A stretch of DNA of 64,000 nt from assembly GCA_006384855.1 (NCBI GenBank), contig VCJN01001169.1:124001-188000 (forward strand), in the 5' to 3' direction. Each line of letters opens with the position of its first letter. Position 1 is the first letter of the stretch. Made by a program: the position numbers and the translations under genes. Positions 49,746 to 61,196 of this stretch are shown in pieces. The notes under the pieces were generated by a model. It saw only the letters and a program-made list of their open reading frames with translations, had not been told where the DNA came from and ran no database searches. Origin of the DNA: Tetraselmis striata. Lineage: Eukaryota; Chlorophyta; Chlorodendrophyceae; Chlorodendrales; Chlorodendraceae.

Positions 49746-51510
49746 CCCCCCCCCCCCCCCCCCCACCCCCGGCCCCATTATCTAAACCCAACCCGCCACC
49801 ACTACCTCCTAGACGGCTGCATCCCCACCCCACCGTTAATCTACTACCCCTGGACCGGCGGGCCGATTCCCCGGCCGGGCGCGGTCCGCGTAGCGCCGCG
49901 AGGCGCCGCTTGCCGGGCCGTTGCGGATCACCGGCATGTAAATACCGCTGGCATGGCCGACAGCTGCGGGGCACGGCGGCGCCTTTCGTACGCGCAGCGC
50001 CACCAAAGCCCCGGCCTGGGGAGCAGGTACCGCTCGGCACCGAGCCCTCCCGGCGCTCACCATCCCCCAACAGGACAGAATGCCGGCTCAGTGCGCCCAG
50101 AAAACACGCCGCTGGCACTGGCGTGGTTGTACCAGCGCGCAGCTGGGGCGGCCACTAAGCATGCGGCATCGGAAAGCTGTAGTCAATCTACAGGCTATTT
50201 TATAACTCGGCCCCATTTCATTTCGTGCAAATAAATTGAAATTTTGAGTAACAACTTTCTTCCTGATTTATATTCTTTGATGCTAACCAGGCCAGCTGTC
50301 TTCCGGCCCTGCTGCACGGACCCGCATAGGGTCCACAAAGGAAAGCGCGTGGCGTGCAGCCCCCTAAAGGCCATGTATTCATTTCAATCTTATTTATTTT
50401 CGTTTGCGCTTTGTTGGGTAGGACGGGAACCGAAATGCGGGAACCTAAGACACCGATACGCTCTGTGTAGTCGCGTGCACGGTAGAGCTTGACCCGGTGA
50501 GCGTTTATCAGGGCAAGGCGACCGGACAGGTCCATTGCACCTTGCCGAACTTGAAAATTGAAGTTTTTACACTAATCCGCTGCTCTCCGCCGCCCGGATA
50601 ATCTCAGGGCCTTCCGTCTCTAAACGCTATGCGAACACAAGGTGTAATACAGCTCAGGCTACCAGGAGCCACCCTCCGTCGCTTCCAGGCCACTCCTCCT
50701 TTCTCTTCAGACTTGGGCTGCCCCTCAAGTTTATTGCCGCTGACTCGGGTGTGGCCTAGCCGCCATACCGAACGTGATGCCATGTACCAGATGAATAGTT
50801 CTTTTCCCATCCATCCGGTCCGTACTAGACTATCACTTTGCGCCCATTTCCGCTCAAGCACTAGACAATCACATACTAGACAATCACTTAACGCCCATGG
50901 CTCTTTGATTGCTCCCCAAGGGCACACGTCCAGAGCCTAGGCATTGTCTACACAGAAGGGGAGTTGGGGATCTTGTCCGCATGAGGGTTGCAGGCTTGTG
51001 CAGGGAGGCAAGGCCACAGTTTCAGGGTGACTTGTTACACTGGGGATTACAGATGCTGACACTACCGGCTGTTGTGAGGAACAGCCCCGGGTGCCTACCA
51101 AACACAAATTCACTTCCAGGCGGCTCCGGGCACGGCGTCACGTCTGCTGGAAATTGGCATGTCTCAAAGTCCCAACCGCCACTACTAAACATTGTAACTA
51201 CATTTTCTGCACCTATTCCCTTGTCTTGATCTTTTCTTGCCACATCCTTCATATGTCTAAAACTAATTTAGCCCTGGCCCCCACGGGCACCACCAACCCT
51301 GCCAAGTACTGACGGCTACGGACCGCCGGCACACGGCGCTTTCGTGCCTGCGCCCTTGAGATTCCCCCTGTTGTTGTTGGCGAAGGAAGAGCCCGGCGCC
51401 ACAGCATGTGATACCGAAGAAAGCGGCAATTGAATGCTGACCGATCTATGAGCTTGCATCCCGGAAAGGCAGCCATCTCCCTGGCCGGAGGCCATGCAGC
51501 GGGCGGCGGC
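49746..51510. other. intergenic tract between PKD2 and the first MDP-1 copy
   Basis: Starts with a C run directly after the PKD2 stop (49747-49766). TGTAA at 49937 fits the PKD2 polyadenylation site. No gene is recognised. Short direct repeats ACTAGACAATCAC lie near 50860-50885. Confidence 0.45.
49937..49941 (+). promoter_or_regulatory. candidate polyadenylation signal TGTAA for PKD2
   Basis: TGTAA about 190 bases after the PKD2 stop codon, in the position and form usual for chlorophyte genes. A chance match is possible. Confidence 0.4.
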
Positions 51511-53143
51511 TCAGCGGTCCCCCACAAACTGGCGCAACCCCATCTCCCACGCCTCGTCAGTCATGCCGTCGGGCGCGTGCACGCACGTCACGCCCAGCTG
51601 CTGCATGTCCACTACATTGCGCCGCTCATTGTCGAAGAAGATCTGCCGCAAAGCCGGGGGGGGGGGGGGGGGGGGCAAACAACTGAGACGCCTGCGCCTT
51701 GTTTGCCGGGTCGCATGGGCGAGCAGCAGTGGGCGTTATGTCGGAGTAGGCGCTAGCCTGCCACAGTGATGAGTCCCGCTGCCCAGAATCGGAGAAATCC
51801 CGCGCCAGGAGGCGCTGGTTATAAGATCAATCCCTGCCCTCCTGACCCACGACCCAGGCGAAGGTGATAGACATGTTTGATGAATGTTCCCGTGCGCATT
51901 GGGATGCTGTGGGTGCACCGGCCCCAGTTGAACGTATACACACCCTGGCCTTCTATAAGGGACAACCTTGATTGTCTCGCGTTGAGTTTGTTATTGTGCC
52001 TGGCTGGCTTCTCTGCGCTGCGGCATCCGCCCTGTAGCTATAGGTTGTTGGTTTGCTCGCACATCTGGGGGCCGCGCACCATATCCTTGTAGTCGATGCC
52101 GGATTGTTCGTGGATGCGCTGGAAGTGCGCCGTCTTCTCGCCAGCGTAGATCTCCTGGTGCTCTCCCAGCTCGTCCATGCTCACTGCGCCACTGCCCTTC
52201 GCGATGTCGATCAGCCGCAGGCACTGCCGCGACCACTCAGGCTGCGGCGTGCGGCTGACGTACGCGATGGCGGTGTCCTTCCACTTGGGGTCGTTGGCCA
52301 GCTCCGCCAGGATGCGCCGCGAGCTGCCCATCAGCCGCACCTCCTCCCCGGATCCATCCGTCAAGACGCCTGCCCGCCCGCAAACGCGACAACAGCCAGG
52401 CGCACCAAAACAGACTCACCGGGAGATGGACACGTCATTGTCCCCGCGGCCTTGCACCCTATGACCCCCCGGGCATAAGCAGTCGCCCTCTGCGCGCACC
52501 TGTCTCGGGGGCCTTGTGGAAGGGAGGACCAGCCGTCTTGTGCACTGCGGAACAGCGACCCAGGCAAGCAGGCGATGTAATGCGGCGGTGTAATGCATGC
52601 GGGCGACAGAGCATCGCAGGGCATGTGATACCCACCCTCCCTTCACTGCGTGTTGCTCTGCCAGACGCCGACGCAGGGCGCATAAGCAAAACATATGCGG
52701 GGGGGGGGGGGGGGGGGGGGGGCTCACTCTCGGGCCACCACAGCGTAGCTATAACCAAGAGGGCAGCGCGGAAAGGGCCACGTCGCGAGAGGGGGGGGGG
52801 GTGCAGTGCGTCACTTAGTCTTGCGGCAGGTCGGCAGTCGGCACAAGCAGCCGCACAACTGGGGCAACAGCGGGCGAGGTGGCTCGGCCGCGCGGGACGG
52901 GTGGCTCGAGGCTGCTGAACGTAGTGGGTTGGCCTGCTACGCACAATCGAGGTCGAGCGCCACCAGCCTGCAGGATCACCAGGAAGTGACGTCGAGCAGG
53001 CAGGCGGAAGAGAATTAGTGGCAATGTCTACCTACGCACAGCCGTCTGCGCCCGACAGCAGGACACCTGTAGCAGCGAGGCACTCGATAAATACTATTGC
53101 ATCACTACGCTCGGGGTCGCACTTTGGCAGTGCCGGCACCATG
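51511..53143 (-). CDS. MDP1: Magnesium-dependent phosphatase-1 (MDP-1), copy 1
   Basis: Six exons on the minus strand: 53143-53124 (20 nt), 52967-52945 (23), 52748-52728 (21), 52544-52500 (45), 52369-52080 (290), 51642-51511 (132); 531 nt, 176 aa. All junctions are GT-AG and in phase. HAD-superfamily motifs: DLDST (Asp12 nucleophile, Asp14), then STLWWPEM; motif II Ser75 (YVSRT); motif III Lys115 (GEKTAHFQRI); motif IV FFDNERRN (Asp137); and the MDP-1 ending QQLGVTCVHAPDGM ... GLRQF. Length and motif order fit MDP-1, a small Mg2+-dependent phosphatase implicated in protein-tyrosine or protein-glycation phosphate removal. The catalytic DLDST is split across two microexons. Introns carry C runs. 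Closely similar to copy 2. Confidence 0.88.
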
Positions 53144-54253
53144 CTGGCTGTGGTGGTGCAGGCGGTCGTCATCCACGGGTTGCTGTGTGCGAAAGCTGCT
53201 CTGAGAATGTCTCGCGTCCTTGCCGACGGCCGTTCTGTTGGCGTGCGACTAATCAGCGACTGCTATCGCTCGGTGCTCGCTCCTCCGCAGCGCTATATAG
53301 CGATTATATTTGCTGCGTGCCGCATGGGTTTAATGGCTTGCTCCGATTCTTTTTAATCGCTGCAGCTTTCATGGCGACTATGTACAGGTACCGGGGTACG
53401 AGTACCGTAATACTGACCCGCTGCTGCGGTGCTGCCGACGTGCTGCGAGCCGCAACTGTTGCAAGTACAGTATCATCGGCGCAGGCGGTAGCGACTATCA
53501 TCGGCGCCCACGCCGGGCAAAATAAAAACACGCTCTAGGCGCTGTCCTCAAGGATTGCGACTACCAACTTCGCTGTATATTCGAACCATGCCTGCTTTCG
53601 GGATGATACGCTTGTTTGGACAGCTTCTAATTCCCATCGAAACACCATTCACCACAGCTGCATCGACCTGCTGCTGTACCGACTACCTGGTCGGTGTCCC
53701 CGAACTTATATAGTAAGAAGCTGCTTTGAGCGTCCGAGGACGAAAACCGCCATCGACGTCCGTGATTTCGAATGCAGTTTACATGCCTCCTGCTTGTCTG
53801 GCCGCTCGGTTTAGTGGCCGCGAGAGATCCCCGGTCCCCGGTTCGATTCTCGACCGGGCGTGTCCCGGGTATGCCTGGTTGATGCATTGGCCCTCTGGGA
53901 TTAGCCAACTGTCTAGACCATAGCGCTCATCCCTTTTGCTGTTGCGCTTCACGCACCAGCAATCGCGCGGCACCTGTGCCGCGAGGGGAAGCGATCCTTG
54001 TCGATATAATCCGCCTGCGCTAGCACGACGCCCTGCGCACGGCATTGTCAGGGCTCAGTATGCCTGACAACTCCGGTGACGCCCCTAGTGGCCTAGCCGA
54101 AGACCGCATCGCCGCGCTGGAGGCCGGTTTCGCGGGGCTTACGGAGCTTCTGGAAGCCCTACGAAGTGACCTTCAGCGGCCTAGTGGTTCTACTCCTCCG
54201 AGCCCCGCGCGCCCGCTAGTAGCGCTGCCGCGGCGAGCTCCCAGCACGCCCAC
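53144..54253. other. spacer between MDP-1 copies 1 and 3
   Basis: Contains a SINE fragment (53812-53900), an AGCGACTA octamer (53490) and an open plus-strand frame from 54061 (GLAEDRIAALEAGFAGLTELLEAL) that looks coiled-coil-like and recalls gag or ORF1 N-termini without being assignable. The missing last exons of copy 3 should lie here but are absent. Confidence 0.4.
53812..53900 (+). repeat. tRNA-derived SINE (family A), fragment
   Basis: GGCCGCGAGAGA, CCCGGTTCGATTCTCG, GGGCGTGTCCCGGGTATG and GGTTGATGCATTGGCCCT match the family head and centre. The 3' half is missing. Confidence 0.65.
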
Positions 54254-54975
54254 CTGTCTTGGGGTTCTTGCGGAAGGGTGGACCAACCAGCATATACACT
54301 GCGGCACAGGTGGGCAGACGGAGACAATTCAGCGCCGATGTCGCGCTGCAGCGATGGCGCGATGGCGTGAGAGTGTATTGGCAAGCAAACAGGTGGCGGG
54401 GTACCTATTTCGCCGCATCTTCTTTCATTGAAGCGACCATGCAGACGTGCTGCCACGTGCTTAAATTTGGCAAGCACGTGTGTGGGGCGGGGAGAGGGGG
54501 GGGGGGGACTCACTCTCTGGCCACCACAGCGTAGCTGACGTGCGCGGCAGAGGATGCGGAGGCGGGTGGGGGGGGGGGGGGGGGGGGGGGGTTGATAACG
54601 GGGAAGAGGAGGAAGGGGGTGGGGATAGCACAGCACTCAGTCTCGCGGCAGGTCGGCAGTCGGTGCTTCGGGCCTCGCAATTGGGCAGATGTCAATTGGG
54701 GGGAAATACATCAGTCAGGGTGAAACTGAACGGCTCTGGGGCTGCGCCGCTGGGCGTGGGCTGGCCTGCTGCGCACCATCCAGGTCGAACGCCACCAGCC
54801 TGGAGCATCGGCGGGAATTAATGTCGAGGGGCAAACACGCGAAGGGTGCCGTCAGAAAGAAAGCGAGATATGCGCATGCCCGATTGCGCTCGGCGTCTGG
54901 AGGCCACACAATGCGCTCTGCATTTAAAAAGAAACAGGGGAGGAAAGCATACTTTGGCAGTCGTGCCGGCACCAT
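54254..54975 (-). pseudogene. MDP-1 copy 3, lacking its last two exons
   Basis: Exons 54975-54953 (23 nt, MVPARLPK), 54799-54777 (23), 54534-54514 (21) and 54298-54254 (45) encode MVPARLPKLVAFDLDATLWWPEM followed by YMLVGPPFRKNPKTG. Intron positions and phases are the same as in the whole copies. The 290- and 132-nt exons with motifs II-IV are absent; unrelated sequence follows at 54253. It keeps the DLDAT nucleophile motif and all its splice sites, so it could be transcribed but cannot make an active enzyme. The Tyr after WWPEM matches what I recall of distant homologues better than the His of the whole copies, which suggests copies 1 and 2 diverged from it before duplicating. Confidence 0.75.
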
Positions 54976-56866
54976 GCCGACGGTCGTGGTCCGTGGTCGT
55001 GGTCCAGATGCTGAACGCTCGCGGGGCGCTATGTGCGAAAGGGGCGAAGAGTGGCGTGAGGAGACGCCATCCGCCACGACAGGCCATTCAAGGTTGACGG
55101 TCTGTGGACTGGCTGGCGGGGGTCGGGCGGGCAGGCCGTGTATTTTACTAAGGGCATTTATTTGTGGTGATATCGACGTGGCATCTTTGCAAAATTGTGG
55201 TTTATCCGGATATCCGCACAAAATCTGGAATGGACCCAAAACTTTCAAACTTTCCAATTCCAATGGGGAACAGCAATCGCGCGCTCCGGTACCGGCACCT
55301 GTACGGTACCTATACGGTCGAGCGAGCGGGGCAATGTATTGACCACCCCCCCCCCCCCCCCTTCCTTTCCCCATCGGCCCATCACAGCCATGGGGGCCCG
55401 GCCGCGCCGAGCCGGGCATCTGGCGCCTTCGCGGCTGCAGGGTAGATTCTGCCCGGCGCGGCCCTACTGCATAAGATTTGAAATCCCGCGGTGAGAATCT
55501 GGCCTTTACCTGAAAACTCAATCATCTCACTGAAAATTTGGAATATTTCGAATCTATTCAGATTTAGCGTGTATCCCAAAATTTTGCAAGATGCCAGCAC
55601 GCCGATGATATCAGCACCACAAAATGCAAAAAAACCTTTTAAATTGTGGGATGATTGGCCCCATCACGACGACGGCACTACTGACACACTCTCATGGAAA
55701 TGCCATGCACTGCTTCGGTAGCGTGCATGGATTGGGCTCAAGCTCGGTTGTCTTACAGCGCATGCATACGTCCACCCACCACCGGCAGCTCGCGGGCATA
55801 GGCGACGGATGGTAGCTACGCCACCAACCAGTTGCCCCCTATTCATTGCCCATTTTTCTGTGGTTAAAGCCATATGCGAAACAATGCCATTGCCGAAGAA
55901 CAATCTTTGCCGAAGAAAACTTCAGAAAGTGCGATAACCGGGAGAAACGGCTGCCTCCTTGGCGTAGGAGGCTTGCATGCACTGGATTACAAGGCTCCAT
56001 GGCCCCGTGGCTTGAGCATCAAGGCGAGGATATGCGCGGATTTCTATGTGCAAAGACGTTTGTGGACTGGTGTACCACATCAGTATTATAGCGTACAGTC
56101 GCTACTACGGCATTACGGGCGCCGCCGCGCCTCGTCATCGTCAGGCATCATGCCAGTGTGGCAGGGAACTACTTTTCCAGAAATTCCAGAAAACGCACCC
56201 CGCCCTCACCTCGGGATGTAGCGCCTATTGACGATGAAACTAAAATGTGTTGTTAATATTCAGCATATAAATAATGACAAAAGCACATATATAATATACT
56301 GGTATACGGCGATGTGTTCCGCACCCACAATGAGTCAACAGCTAAATCTGGGAGCAAAACTAATGGGCATTCAAACATCTAGCCATCTGGGGCATCCAAA
56401 TACAGAAGGCGCGCATGTAATAATCTTGCTTAAATTGGTTTATCATAATGGTCACATGCAGCCTCGCATTTGTTGTTCACCTGTTTGTCTTCTACGAACA
56501 CCTTGCGCACCAGCGAGCCCGCGCAGCATGGTGAAGCATTGCGCATGCCTCGAGCTTGGAGCTGGGGGCTGCCGCAAATGGGGCAAGCACTGGGGGGTAG
56601 GATGACGGCTGTACGCAAGTACGCTAACAGGCTTTTCTATAGGAAGAAAACACAGTGACTCCACCATGGTATGTGTGAAGGAACAAGAAGGCGGGGTTTG
56701 CAGGGCTGCATCACGTACAACAAACATAGCTAAAGCCGCACACCCCGCCATGATTAAAAAGAATGAGAATTGAATGCTACACGACCACGTGCGTCAATTG
56801 GCGCATCCCAGAAGGGTAAGCATCCCCATGGCCAGTGGCCCCAGAGGCCACGTAGCGCGCGGCGCC
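54976..56866. other. no gene recognised
   Basis: Upstream flank of copy 3 and downstream flank of copy 2. Contains a C run (55347-55362) and an AT-richer block (56220-56460). Frames such as 56228-56605 have no known motif. Confidence 0.4.
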
Positions 56867-58635
56867 TCAGCGGTCCGCCACAAACTGGCGCAGCCCCACC
56901 TCCCATGCCTGGTCAGTCATGCCGTCGGGCGTGTGCACGCATGTCACGCCCAGCTGCTGCACGTCCTCGATGTTGCGCCGCTCATTGTCAAAGAAGATCT
57001 GCCGCCAGGGGGTGGGGGTGGGGGGGGGGGGGGGGGGGGGGGCAAAATAGCTCAGGCATCTGCACTTCCCCGGTTGCATGGACGAGCAGCAGTGGGCGAT
57101 ACGACTGAGTTAGCGGTAGCGGACAGGCAGTCCGTCAACGCAGTGATGAAGCAGTATCATTAATGGGCTAACTAGGGCACCGGTTAGAGGAGCTGCCTGT
57201 GCCTCTGGAACGGATTGCAAGATGCATACTACAATTGTTACTTGTTCAGAGCATATCAGAAACATCGAGGAAATCTGAACATGATGTTGTAAAACAGCGA
57301 ATATATTGTTAGCGCTTGTAGTACTTGGCAGACCCACAAAGGTAAATCTATTGTGTGAAGTAACATGCTATTAATTAGACTCGATACAGTACCACAGTAT
57401 AGTGGATGATTATACCAGATGATGTTACGAGCATATCTGACGCGAAGACGCCATTGATACACCCGTTGCAGCTATCATGGTGTGTTTCGGCGCTCCGCGG
57501 TGCCCGCGTTGCCCCAAAAGGTTGTTGGTTCGTGCGTGCATCTGAGGTCTGCGGGGCCGCGCACCATATCCTTGTAGTCAATGCCAGATTGTTCGTGGAT
57601 GCGCTGGAAGTGCGCCGTCTTCTTGCCGCGGTAAATCTCCTTATGCTCCCCCAGCTCGTCCATGCTCACTGCGGCGAGCCCTTCCGTGACGTCGATCAGC
57701 CGCAGGCACTGCCCCGCCCACTCAGGCCGCATTGTGCGGCTGACGTAGGCGACGGCGGTGTCCTCCCACTTGGGGTCGGTGGCCAGCTCCGCCAGGATGC
57801 GCCGCGAGCTGCCCATCAGCTGCACCTCCTCCCCGGATCCATCCGTCACGACCCCTGCCCAGCGATGGCGACATTGCCAGCCACATAAGAACACCCTCAT
57901 TGGAAAATGAACACAGCATTGGCCCCACCGCCTTGCACCCCCCGAGATCACGGGCAGAAGCAGTCGCCTGTTGCACACACCTGTCTCGGGGGCCTTGTGG
58001 AAGGGAGGACCAGCCGTCCTGTGCACTGCGCCACAGCGACCCAGGCAAGCAGGCGGTGTCATGGATGCGGCGTGGAATAGGGGCGATGGAGCATCGCAGA
58101 GCATAAAGACCCTCCCTTCACTGTATGATGCTCTGCCAGACGCCGATGGGGGGCACATAGGCAAGAAAGGCTGTGTGTGTGTGTGTGTGTGTTAGGGGGG
58201 GGGGGGGTGAAAAGACTCACTCTCGGGCCACCACAGCGTAGCTACAACCAAGAGGGCAGCGCGGAAGGGGCCATGTCGCGCGCGCGCAGGGGGGGGAATG
58301 CAGTGCGTCACTTAGTCTTGCGGCAGGTCGGCAGTCGGCACAACAGGCCGCACAACTGGGGCGACAGCGGGCGGGGTGGCGCGGCCGCGCGGGAGGGGCG
58401 GCTCGGGGCTGCTGGGCGTGAGTTGGCCTGCTACGCACAATCGAGGTCGAACGCGACCAGCCTGCAGGATCATCAGGCAGTGATGTCCAGGAGCAGGCAA
58501 GAGTAAGAGAACAAGTGGCATTGACCGCAGTGTCTGCGCACATCCGTCTGCCAACGACAGCAGGACACCTCCAGCAGTGAGGCACTTCACAAACACACTG
58601 CGCTGGGGGTCGCACTTTGGCAGTGCCGGCACCAT
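56867..58635 (-). CDS. MDP1: Magnesium-dependent phosphatase-1 (MDP-1), copy 2
   Basis: Exons 58635-58616 (20 nt), 58461-58439 (23), 58241-58221 (21), 58025-57981 (45), 57854-57565 (290), 56998-56867 (132): the same sizes and phases as copy 1, 176 aa. It has the same motifs: FDLDST, VSRT, KKTAHF and FFDNERRN. Differences from copy 1 are scattered and mostly conservative (for example AFDLD for ALDLD, RPEWAG for QPEWSR, EIYRGKK for EIYAGEK), and the introns are also closely similar, so the duplication is fairly recent. Frame and splice sites are intact in both, which suggests both still function. Promoters are not visible. Confidence 0.88.
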
Positions 58636-60030
58636 GCTGGCTGTCGTGGTGCAGGTGGTCGTCGTCCACGGGGCGCTGTGGGCAAACGAAGAAAGAAAAT
58701 GCGCGTGGAAGCGCAAGCTACTCCAAGGCCTCGCGTCCTTATCAACAGCCGTCCTGTGGGCGTGCGAATGGTGCCGCTTTACGCGCTGGAAATTGATTAG
58801 TCGCTGGTCGCTACAGGGCGGGTAGCCGCCTGTAACGAGGCGGGTGCTTGCGCATGTGCTATAAAGATTACTTTTTTGCAGCACTCCCCTTGCGACCACG
58901 AGTAACTACGAACGAAGTAATTAAGGATTAATCATAATATATAGCAGAAGGTAGTACGGATACCCCGCCTGTAATGGCAACAGTGACCGCCCGCTGCTGC
59001 CAGCTGCTGCTGTATTAAGGATTATTCTTATTGCGACTATTAAGGATTATATTCTTCGCATTAGGTACCAAAACCGTCAGAATAGTACCTGCTGTAGGGA
59101 TTACTGGTACCTTCATACAGGGGATGAGATATCATCGGCGCCCGAGCCGCCTTGGGGCGGGAAAAATCATCGGTGCCGTCGTCGTCAATAACGCGATAGC
59201 GCGAGGACTAATTTCAGTAATGCGATAACGCGAGGACCCAATTTCTCGATGATACTCGTATCGAGGCGTTGCAATTCCGATATCGGCCGGGTGTGACACG
59301 GCCCCGCTTCTCTCGTAGCATCAGAATGCTACAGCGTCGTAATTCTTTCGCGTATTTCTCGATTCTTGCTATTTGAGTAAGGATTGCTATTTATTGAGCA
59401 AGTATTTGCTATTATAGCCTACCGGAACCCTGCTATAAGTATTACTTGCTGGTCAGTGCCGGGTGTTTTGATGGCAGTGTTATAGACAGTGATCCAACAG
59501 TGTTGGAAATTCTAACACTGGCCTTCAATTAGTCTTGCAGAATGCTTCGGCAATTTGCTTGATGACTATAACGGAGCGTCGCCTACCCAGGGCTTTCCGG
59601 AGCTGGATCGCTGCCAAAACGGCCGTCGTAGAGACGCTGCAAGGGTTTCACTGGTGCCAGTCCTGTCCCGGGGACGGAAAAAAAAGGATTAGTCGCTATA
59701 TTATTCATCACATATCCGACGCGCGAACAATTATCAGATTCCTTAATGCCATGAGGTGCATTTCAATCGTTTTCTCCTTGTTTATACTTTTCGAGCAGAT
59801 TTTTGTTGTATCGCATTGTCTGCTGTCACAAACAAATAACGGCACATTAGAAATGTGAGGTTGGCGCTGTTTGTCAACTATTGACACCAGGAAAAATGTA
59901 TGCTACATTAAAGTTTTACAATTAAGGTGTGAAATGACACCTACTAAAATTTGAAATGCTATAGCGAGTACTCGCAATAAATGAAATGCGGACGCTGTGC
60001 ATGATGATGGGCGCTACAGCAGGTGAGGGT
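58636..60030. other. AT-richer repeat tract
   Basis: Contains repeat R1 copy 2 and AGCGACTA octamers at 58798 and 59690 (as TAGTCGCT). Repeated AAGGATTA-type motifs lie at 58921-59050. No gene is recognised. Confidence 0.4.
59528..59697 (+). repeat. dispersed repeat R1, copy 2
   Basis: Matches 2693-2870 (see that entry). The copies differ by small indels. Confidence 0.55.
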
Positions 60031-60032
60031 AC

Positions 60033-60290
60033 CGTAAAGGTAAAGTTCGCCCCGGGACATCGGACGAAGCCGCCCCAACACTTTACCTCTTGCGCAAACT
60101 GCAGTCGTAGGTCTGGCATATTAGCCCGTAGACCATTGCCCCCTTCCAATCCCGAAGGGCTAGTCGTTAATGCATCAACCGGATAAACCCAGGACACGCC
60201 AGGACGATATTGCCGAAATACATCGACTACCAGGAGTCGATCCCGGGACTTCTCGCGTACGGGAGGGAGGACCGTATCGAACACGATTGC
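60033..60290 (-). repeat. tRNA-derived SINE (family A), with several small insertions
   Basis: Reverse copy with tail complement GTAAAGTTCGCCCCGGGACA and centre AATCCCGAAGGGCTA. Relative to other copies it has extra bases at three places, including AGTCGTTA inside the GGGCTAATGCATC block. Confidence 0.8.
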
Positions 60291-60378
60291 TTTGGCTTGC
60301 TGATATCAATAATTGTTTTTACAAAGCATAATAATATATGAGTAACATGACCCGCTGGCAGCATATCAGGCTTATATA

Positions 60379-60725
60379 TTATCTTTCGCGGATGTGGCGA
60401 ACGAACGTGATAGTTCACGTTATATCGTTCGGACATTAGGCGAGTGAAGTAAGCAGGTAAGTACAACGGCACTTACCTGCCAAGCCCCCGCACCGCTAAC
60501 CCCGCACCTGGCATGGACACAGATGTCCGAAACCCGGGGCGGAGATAGCAGTGAGGTTTATAACCATCACCGCCGCCGGGAATCGAACACTGAGCCAACC
60601 GCATACGAAGCGAACGACTTAACGGGGTACTCGTCTAACCACAAAGGCATCTTTCGCGGATGTGGCGAACGAACGTTATAGTTCACGTTATATCGTTCGG
60701 ACATTAGGCGAGTGAAGTAAGCGGG
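60379..60725 (-). repeat. SINE-like family B, two adjacent units
   Basis: Two units share GCGGATGTGGCGAACGAACG, AGTTCACGTTATATCGTTCG and GACATTAGGCGAGTGAAGTAAG. Between them the minus strand carries a tRNA-like segment (GTTCGATTCCCGG with GTTGGCTCAGTG). The first unit is the uninterrupted equivalent of the 6.1-kb locus. Confidence 0.7.
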
Positions 60726-61196
60726 CTTATATTATTATTAGGCTTAATATCAGGCTTACATCAGGCTTATTATTGATTATCGATTCGATTTTAACTCTAA
60801 TTCAATTCTGCAACAATCTACTCACATAGCGACTAGCGACTACATCGCGTGATATATCTGTGATGGTATGCCGGCGTCGTCGTCGCCCCTTCCAGTCTCG
60901 GCCCCCAGTCACGTGATATCGCTCCGAAGGCAGTGATTTATTATTTACACCCGTATGTTCGTCGTCGCCCGCCTCAACTCGGGCCTAGCAGTTCACTGAT
61001 ACCCACGCCCTGCTGCCTCCTGCCTGGCAGAGTTGCGTCATTTCTGCCAGATACCGCAGGGCAACGCTTCCAACCTCCTTGCGCCCTCCGTTCTCTACTG
61101 TGCCAGCCCCCCGGTGCACACACCGTGGCAAAACAGCTGGCCAACCAACTTCACCCTCAGCAGGCAGTACGGCGCTGTGCGCCACCGGACGGGAGC
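60726..61196. other. upstream region of the ferrochelatase gene
   Basis: Starts with CAGGCTTA-type repeats, then an AGCGACTA dimer (60828-60842). The coding frame is open from an upstream ATG at 60933, so part of this stretch may be 5' UTR or leader. Confidence 0.4.

Noticed and set aside
47088-49778. long minus-strand and alternate-frame ORFs over PKD2
   Set aside because: Shadow frames of a high-GC coding region; composition is His/Val/Leu or Arg/Ser skewed, without domains.
54061-54245. gag- or ORF1-like protein next to MDP-1 copy 3
   Set aside because: A short helical frame suggests it, but there is no zinc knuckle, repeat end or other element part to support a call.
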